In this document: positions 20,701 to 29,700 of the stretch, one piece after another
Layout: every line of letters starts with the position of its first letter
How positions within the stretch are numbered: position 1 is the first letter of the stretch
Virus record (IMG/VR): IMGVR_UViG_3300020463_000087
Span: 1-30,028 of that record
Origin: a virus
DNA length: 30,028 nt
Direction: 5' to 3' (one strand)
Notes under the pieces: generated by a model
Told to the model about the DNA's origin: nothing
Seen by the model: the letters and a program-made list of their open reading frames with translations, nothing else
The model's database searches: none
Made by a program: the position numbers and the translations under genes

Positions 20701-23700
20701 AAACTATTCAAAGATACTTCCCAGATGCATCGGGTAATAGGTTACTAGATTCTCTCACCGAAACGGTGGTTGGTACTAATGTACTAGGTGACATTGTTGA
20801 TACTCTTATCATTAACTCTGGATCTTCATTCAACGGTATTATATTTGAAAGACTTATATCTCTATCTAATCAGAATATAATTCTTGATAATATATCTGAG
20901 ACAACTATTACACCTACCACATTATTAGATCCAAGTAATCGTATTAATGCTGACTTCCTAGATTTTGAAGAAGTAAGATCTACTGAGGTTGAATATGAAA
21001 ACCTAACTGGTGGTTCAATAGCAGCAAATGATATACTCCGTTCTATTACATTTGAATATGGTAACCAAGTAACTAACGCTAAGAATAGATGGCAAGATGC
21101 TGGTCGTATGATTGGTCTAAACAAAGATCAAATTGTTGACTTTGCTAATGCACAGATAGCAGTTGAACACCCTGGATTCTACTACCCAGGTGATAACATA
21201 ACTGATGCTTGGAGTAGATATGCTGATGCTTATCGTCTAATCATCAAAAATATAGATTACATTGCTAATAAATCATATGCATTGATGGTTGCTGAATATC
21301 CATCATTGTCAATTCCATCTGGACCTAAGTGTATTAGAGATACTAAGTTAATGATCGAAGCATTAGCATTCGACGTTTACAGTGGTGGTACGATTTACAC
21401 ACGTAAATTGTTACAAAAGTATTTCTCTACTGATGGATTAACATTCTTATACGTAAATAATGAGGCAGCAGCAACTAACTATGCATTTGGACAAGCAGTT
21501 AGTTTGATGAAGCAAGCGTTAAGTAATATGCTTACAGGGTCTGAGACTGTTGACGGTGTGACCTATGTTAAGTATAATGAAAGAACTGCTGGCGGTTCCA
21601 GCGGAACTGGGATTACTGCTGACCCTTCACCAGGTAATCCCTACGGAACTGCTGGCACCAATACCACAAACTATTCAGCAACTAACTGTTCAGATGTACA
21701 ATCAGCTTTACAAACTTTATATGACAACGTTTCTGTTGTACTTACTGCTGGTTCTCTCGCTGATCTACTTGACTCAGTAACACCTACACAGTACACAGCA
21801 CATGAGATTAAGTGTCGTCGTGACATTGGATATCTTGTGGATGCTCTTGGTAATGATATTAGTAGTGATGGTAACTTCCAAACTGTTAAGTTTATTAAGA
21901 CATACTTTGATAGTCTTGGCGTTCCTATTAGTAACGGATTTGTCGGTGAAGTAAAAGAATATCTAAGTGCATTCAAACATGTAGCAGAGTTATGTAAGAG
22001 AGCAATTAATAACTTATTATATGTACAGGTCAATACTAGGACATCAGAAACAGGATACATGTTACATGATCCTACAACTTATGCTGCTCCTTATCTTGGT
22101 GCTAGTGGAAGTGCATTAACTCAGTTCACACCAACTGCTGTTACATATACTCCTGCTAATGGTCAGTTAGTAATGACTATTGGTAATCATAGTTTGACAA
22201 CCTCAGACACTGTTAAGATCAGACCTTATAGTTTGAACTTTACATGTACTATGGATGCTGGTGCTTCATTCCACCCATATCCTAGAACAGGTGATCCAGC
22301 ATTTAACGCTGCTCTAAATATATCCGCTACAACTCAAACTTCTATTACAGTTGACGTTGGGGCATCTCCTCTTGTACAATATACACCTACTGGTGCAACT
22401 TACGATCCAGCAACAGGTGTGATGGTTCTTACTATTGGATCTCATTCACTTGATATAGGTGATCCAGTAACTCTTGCTGACAACTCAATTACATTTACTT
22501 GTACACAAGATAGCAACGCTTCTAACCATTCATATCCAAGAACAACTGACCCTGCGTCTGGTGCATCTCTACCAATCGTTGCTAAGGATACAACTACTAT
22601 TTCTATAAACGTTGGTGCTTCTGCTCCAACTGATCAATATGCTCACACATTTGTTTCTGCCTCTTCTAACGCTGTTAGTTCTGGTGGTGGTTTTACTCAT
22701 ACATTTGTTTCTGCTGAACCTAATGCTGTATACAATGGGGGCGGAACCGAAGCAGCATATTACGATCCTAATTATTATAGTGGAGATAACGAAAGTCTTG
22801 GTAATTGTGCAGACGTTCAAGCAGGCATTCATACATTAATATCACATGTTTCTACTGCAATAGGTGCAGGATCACTTAGTGCTGTTCCTACTGGTGCTGA
22901 TCTAAATGATGGTGGATATGTAGAGAATGAAAACCTCAGAGTATTTAAGATTGCATATAAAGATCTAAGTGGTAATGGATTCTTCCTCCCAGGTGAAACT
23001 GTAAGAGGTGCAACTTCTAATGCTAACTTTGTATGTAAGGGAACCAATGCTGGACTCAAATGGTTGTTTACTAATGCAGTTACAGGAACATTCCAAGATA
23101 GAGAGATAGTTTCAAATACTAAATTAACTGTTAATGGTAGTGCTGTTCTAACAAAACTACAAAAGAAAGCAGGAACACAATCAATAAGATTTGATTCTAG
23201 TTCTTACTTAGCACATGCATTATCTGACCGTCAGAAATTCCAGACTGCTGACTTTACTGTTGAGATGTGGATACGTCCATCATCAGTAACTGGTACACAA
23301 TTCTTATGGGATACAAGAACTACAAGTGCAACACTTACAGGATCACCTGTTCTTTACATAGAGAACACACAAATTAAATACTGGTATGGTGGATCTGATC
23401 AGATAACTGGTGCACATAACTTAACTGCTAATGTATGGAGTCATGTCGCTGTTACTAGAACAACAAACATTACTAAGTTGTTTGTAAATGGTACACAGGT
23501 TGGTGGTGACTATGCTGATACAAATAATTACTTAGAGCGTCCATTTAATATTGCTGCTGACTGGCAGGGTAATAATGGATATGTTGGACATATGGATAAC
23601 TTTATCATCCATACTGAATCTAAGTATTCTGCAACATTCACACCAGGATTTACATACCCAACAAATACTGCTAAGGTGACATTTGGATTAGACTGTGAGT

Positions 23701-26700
23701 CATCTATAATCATCAGTACAGAAGATTGTTTCGGTACATATACAGGTCAGACAAACTCTACTGCTACAAGTAAGAAAGTTAACTACGATAATAAGACAGT
23801 TATTATTGAGGACATTGATTTAGGTAGAGACTCATACAGAGAAGCAGCAGATATATTAGAACTTAACTTAGATTGGATGGCAGAAACTGCTGTTGGTCTA
23901 ATGGCAGAGAAGTATCCTGATTTCATAATTCCAGGTGACGGTGTAGGAAGCACAACTGGTACTGCTAAGTGTGTTCGTGATACTAAGGAATATATTGCAA
24001 AAGCAATCATTGCTGATATCAGATATGGTGGTAACTATAATAGTACAATTTCTGGTAGAGGATATCTAACTAAGTCTGGTGGTTTAAACTACGTTGGTAA
24101 TGAATTACTACAATCAGTATATGCTTGGGATGAACTTGCTAACGTAATGAACTATGTCATTACAACTACAAGTAGTGATCTAGTAAATTATCCTGCTGCT
24201 GGAACTAAGTATACAGAGATTCTAAGAATTCCTAATAACTTCTCTTCTCCTGCATCTGCTGCTGTACAGGCAGAGATATCAAGTCTATCAGATCAGATAA
24301 TCAATATCCTTGCTCCAACTGGTGATAGGTTCAGAGATGGTGGTGATGCAATCTGGAAGAACAGAGATTACATTGCAGAAGAAGTTGCTCTTAAAATACA
24401 GAACGATTATAAAGCAAATATTAATGGTATTGACTTTGACTTCTTAGTAATGCCTGGATATGGTCAACCATATTGTGAGAGAGATATTAAGGTTTACATC
24501 CTCCCTGCTGTTATTACTGATCTATTGACAGGTGGTAACTCTGCTACTCAGTATGCTATTGATCAATATATCAATACATCTAGTCAGATCATTCATGTAG
24601 AAGATCAACTAAGTGCTATGTTAGATGCATTTGAGTGGACTAAGAAATTAGCACATCATGCAGTCAACCAAACACTATTAACATTCGGTACAACTGCATC
24701 AAGTCTAGGTATTGATTCACAATATCATGATGATTACTATGTGGCACAATTCACTCAGAAAACTGCATACAGAGATACAACAGTTACTATTGATACTCAG
24801 GCACCTGACCAAAGTAGAACTGCACCTAGTCACAATATCTGGATGGATACTGCTGACTTACTTGAAGCAAACAAACATGTTATTGCATGGGAAGCAGTAC
24901 ACACAATGAACGACATGTCTTACTTCCTAGACTTCACAGTCCCAGGTGGTAGAATGAATTGTGCTGATGACCTTGTTGATGTTATAGAAGCAATGGTTCA
25001 TGACATTAGATTAGGTGGTAACTCTAAGACTTGGGATGCTGCTGCACTATATCTAAACACAGAAGATGATACTCTTATCCATGTAGAAGGAGAAGATAAG
25101 GCATCTAAGTGGGCAATGACATGGGCAATGGAAATAGCAATCCTAACCATGAGAAATGGATTTGGTAGAGAAAACCTTTACATCTATGATCCAGAAGATA
25201 ACTCAGGTGGTGGTGGAACTGCTATTGGTGGTGGTAATTCAGATGAATCATTTAACGAAGTTGAGACAAGTACATATGAACAGAATGCTGTACTTGATAG
25301 ATTTATTGATGCTGCAAATATAATAGAAAGAAACACAAGATTTATTGCAGAAGAAGCAGTAAGATTAATGCTTGTACAATACCCATCATTACACAATACT
25401 GATTGGGTAAGTGGCGTTGGACCATTCAGTCCAGCAGCAGGAAGTATGACATATGATGCTGCTACTGGTGTTATAACATATGACCATGGTTCTGCTCATG
25501 GACTAACAACAGGGCGTAAGATCTATGTACGCCAAGAGTCATTAGTATTCACATGTACTAAGGATGGTAATAATTCTGAGCATGCATATCCTAGAACAAC
25601 TGATCCTTGGTATAACAAAGGTATTGCAGTTACATCAACAGGAACAAATACATTTACATTTAACGTGGGTGCTGCTGGTGCAAATGATCAATATACACAT
25701 ACATTTGTAAGAGCAGAATACGAAGCAATTACTGTTGCTGGTAGTCATGATTGTGTACACGATATTACTGACGTAATTGATGCAATGCAGTGGAACTTAC
25801 GCCATGGTGGTAACAACAAGGTATTCCATGCTGCTGAGATGTATACAGATGGAACTGCACTTGCACACGTTTCTGGTTATGTTACAGAAGTAACTTGGGT
25901 AATGAATAAAGCAAGAGATCTTGCTATTCAAGTTATGAGACAGGAGACTGTTAATACTGCTGGTTCTACACATGGATATACACAGAAGTTATTCAGTGAC
26001 TTGGACTTCTTCCCATACAACGTAGCAAACTACACTATTACTGCTGATGCATCTTCACCTCTTTGTGCTGATGTAGCATCTGCCTTAACAACATTTACAT
26101 CTATCGTTACTGATACTCTTGCAACTCCTGCAAGTATCTCCGATGGTACAATTAGTAAGTCACTACCAAACATTTGGCCAGTTAAGTATGCCAATGACAT
26201 GGCAAACCGTGACACATCAATCACATTCGACACATCAACAAGTGATTGGAATAATACCTGTGCACAGGCAGCATCTGGTATAGAGACATTATTTAATCTT
26301 GTGATGGATACAATAAGCGTAGCAGCGTCTAGCAGTCCATCTCCAAATCATCTTACAACTGTTACAAGAACAACTCCATACAATAGTAATACTGCATATC
26401 AGTTATACACATGTTACAACGTTGTATCTGCTTCTGATACATTATTTGATCTAATGATTGATACACTTGGTGGTGGAACTTCTCCACATACAGGTGGTAA
26501 TTTCTCTGATCGCACGATTGCAAGATACCTAACATTTAACAAACATGCTATTTCTGCTAAGGCATTTGCTGAGACACAATCACAATATCCTACAACAACT
26601 GCTGAACTATCGTTTGCAGAAACCATCATGGATGCAATTATCTACGATTTAAACACTCGTGGTAATGCTGGTATGATGCAGTATGCTAACTCATGGTTTG

Positions 26701-29700
26701 ATGGTGAAGGTAACTTTAATGCATTCCCTGGTGTTGTTAGACAGCATTTAGTATTCTATCTCTTACGTATTGCAGAGGCAGCGAAACGTATATCTTATGA
26801 TCAAAATAATACATCAGAGTGGGGAACAAATAATACCTATAACGCATACTTCGATCCTACTCTTTCTGCTGCTATACTCAATCGTATTGAATATCAGCAA
26901 GAATCTACTGAGTTCTTTATGGATGCATCCTTCAACGTTGCTGAGTTTGCATTGACAAGAGGCACACCTCCAACAAATAATACTATTACATGGATTAACT
27001 CAACTCATGCTCAGAACTTAACTAACAGTTATCAGGAAGGTAACGACTGGAATACAGATCCTGATCTTGTTCTTAACACACCAACCATTGAAGTTGGATT
27101 TGAGAGAAGAGAAAATAGAGTTAAGATTACTCGTCCTAACTTCTACTCTCGTGGTGATGTATTAACTTACATCCCTGCATCATCAGATATTGAGCAAGGA
27201 TTACAAGGACAGAGTTGGTTCTATGTTCTTAATGCAACTCCACAATACTTTGAAATTTCAAGACAGATTAGACATGATGCAAGATACTCTCGTTTCCGTG
27301 TAGATACAACTACTGGTGGTCAACAGCAGTTCCAAGTCGATGTAAGATCTGGTATTGTAAGAGCAACTACAACTTACGGTACAAGAGATATTGATACACC
27401 TGTAAGTGCTGGATTTAATATCGCTGATGTTGTTGCTGGTATTACATCTGATACTCGTGCTGATGTTATAAGCACTAGAAACAACGAAGCAAAAGTTGTT
27501 AAGTTGTATAGTAAGTTCTTTATTGATGCTGCATCTGGTAGATTTACAAATGGAGAGACAGTATCAGTTCAAGGATCTTCTGCTAACAACGGTAAGATTG
27601 TTCAGACATCAGTATTAACAGGTGACAATAGTAACGAAGGTTATATCTACGTTGAAACTATTACTGGTGCGTTCAGTAATGATGATGTATTAGTTGGTAC
27701 TGATAGTGCTGTTACTGCTTCGGTGAATGGTACAGGTAAGACTCGTATGTTAGTTAACCTTGATAGAGGATCATTTGCTGTTAATGAAATGATATTCAAC
27801 AAGGCAAACTCCGCTGAGGCAGATATCGTTCTTTATGAAAACTCATCAGGTGCACTTACAAGTAACCTTGGTGGTAGAATCAGTATTGATATTGAATCAT
27901 TAGATCAAGACTTTGTTGACGGTGATATCATCTATGGTTCTGTAACAGATAAAATTATTGATATTGCGGACATCAGAGTATCAGGATTAGATCAGATTGA
28001 ACTTAATCAGTTTGTACATGGTACTAAGACTGTTCAGTATCAAGTTGCTAGTGTCACAAGAGACCAAGGATTTACAGGTGACTTTGCAGCAGGAGATTTA
28101 GTATATCTCTTACAAGGAACTATTCCAAAGGAACCAGGTTGGACTGCTGTTGTAACCGAATACAACTATGATCAAGAGAATAGTATTCATAACATCTATC
28201 TTGCTAACTTTACACCTTATGGTTCAGCAGCAGATGGTACAACAACTGATGATCCAGACCTAGCAGTTAACGGTGCTGTTGGTAAGTTTGAAAACCTTAA
28301 TAACTTCCCGATTATATTTGCTAACCTAAGTAGCGCAGCAACTACTAACTACACATCTTATGGTCGTGTTTCTGGTAAGGCAATCTCAGGTACAACTGGA
28401 AGACTTTGGTTAGAAGATGTAAATGGTGCATTCCCAAGTAATTTAAGTATCGTATCTGACTACGGATGGACTGCTGGTGTTACACAGAGTAAAGATCTCA
28501 TTGGTCGCTGTGATAGATATTTCAGAGGATTTGATGGGGTTGCAACAACATTCAAACTCACTGTCAACAACGGAGAAGCATACTTCCCCGACCCTGCTGG
28601 TCATCTCCTCACATTCGTTAATGGTGTACTACAACCCCCAGGAGCAAACTTTGCATACACTGCCTTCTCAGACCAGATCCAATTTACAGAACCTCCAACT
28701 ATCGGATCTGAGTTTATCGGATACTATGTCGGTAAGTTACGCCAGTTGGACGACATTAGTTTTGAATTTGATTCACTTCGTGCGTCCTTCAACCTTAAAT
28801 ACCTCGGAGGATTCTACTCTCTAACCTTGACAGAAGGTGTTTCATCTAACACTATTCTTCCAGAAAATAATATCATCTGTTCATTGAACGGTGTTATACA
28901 GGAACCTGGAATTGGTTATGAACTTGTTGGTTCAAGAATAATCTTTGCTGAAACTCCTCGTGCAGGATCTACATTCGTAGCATTCTCATACATTGGTTCT
29001 GATGCTGACGTTATCGCAGCGACTGTGGTACCACCTATTGAAGCGGGCGATGTCCTAGAAATTGAAGGAGAAGGTTCTCCTCGTGAAGTTGCGTTGATCG
29101 AATCTTCAAACTCCTTAATTACTTTCGAGTACACAGGAACTGTTAAAGGTCGTGACGCAGCAGCGTTAGCAACTGTTAAATCTGGTGAAATTACTAAGGC
29201 AATAATCACTACCCCTGGTGATGGTTATAGCGCACGTCCAAACGTTGATGTTATATCATCTACTGGATTTGATGGACGTATTCGTGCCTTGATGGGTATA
29301 TCAAGTATTGTTGTTAAGAACGCTGGTATTGGTTATACATTACCTGTCGTTGAAGTAGAGACAACTGTTGATGATGATTTTGTCGCACCTACTGGTGGTG
29401 GTGTTAACGGTGGATTTGACACATATCTCGGACAAGGTACAGACGCAGATGGTAACCCAATCATTATCGTCCCTGGATTTATTCAGATCATTTCACATCC
29501 AACAAACGTAACTGTTAACCAAGGTCAGACTGCATCATTCACAGTCGATGCATCATTCAGACTTCAATCTGATAGCAGTGTAGGAACTACACCTCTCAAC
29601 TATCAGTGGCAGCGTAAGCAGTATGGTGAGACATCATGGAGTAACATAACTGGATCAACATCAGCGGTTTACACATCCGCAGGTGCTGAACAGGCAGATG

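Larger units (their letters stand above)
21084..26810 (+). repeat. Array of about seven uncharacterised helical modules
   Basis: Residues 4159-6067 repeat an alpha-helical module of about 110-150 residues with consensus 'dAa.lI..N..fIA.eA...m...yP.f..P......C.rDi..ivdAl..Dl..GGN..t..a...Y'. Cores: NIDYIANKSYALMVAEYPSL with CIRDTKLMIEALAFDVYSGG (21216 onward); CRRDIGYLVDALGNDISSDG (21810); NLDWMAETAVGLMAEKYPDF with CVRDTKEYIAKAIIADIRYGG split over 23850-24030; CERDIKVYILPAVITDLLTG (24477); CADDLVDVIEAMVHDIRLGG (24960); RNTRFIAEEAVRLMLVQYPS with CVHDITDVIDAMQWNLRHGG (25326, 25755); FNKHAISAKAFAETQSQYPT (26538). I have seen such modules in other marine phage structural proteins but know of no assigned function. 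Confidence 0.75.
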
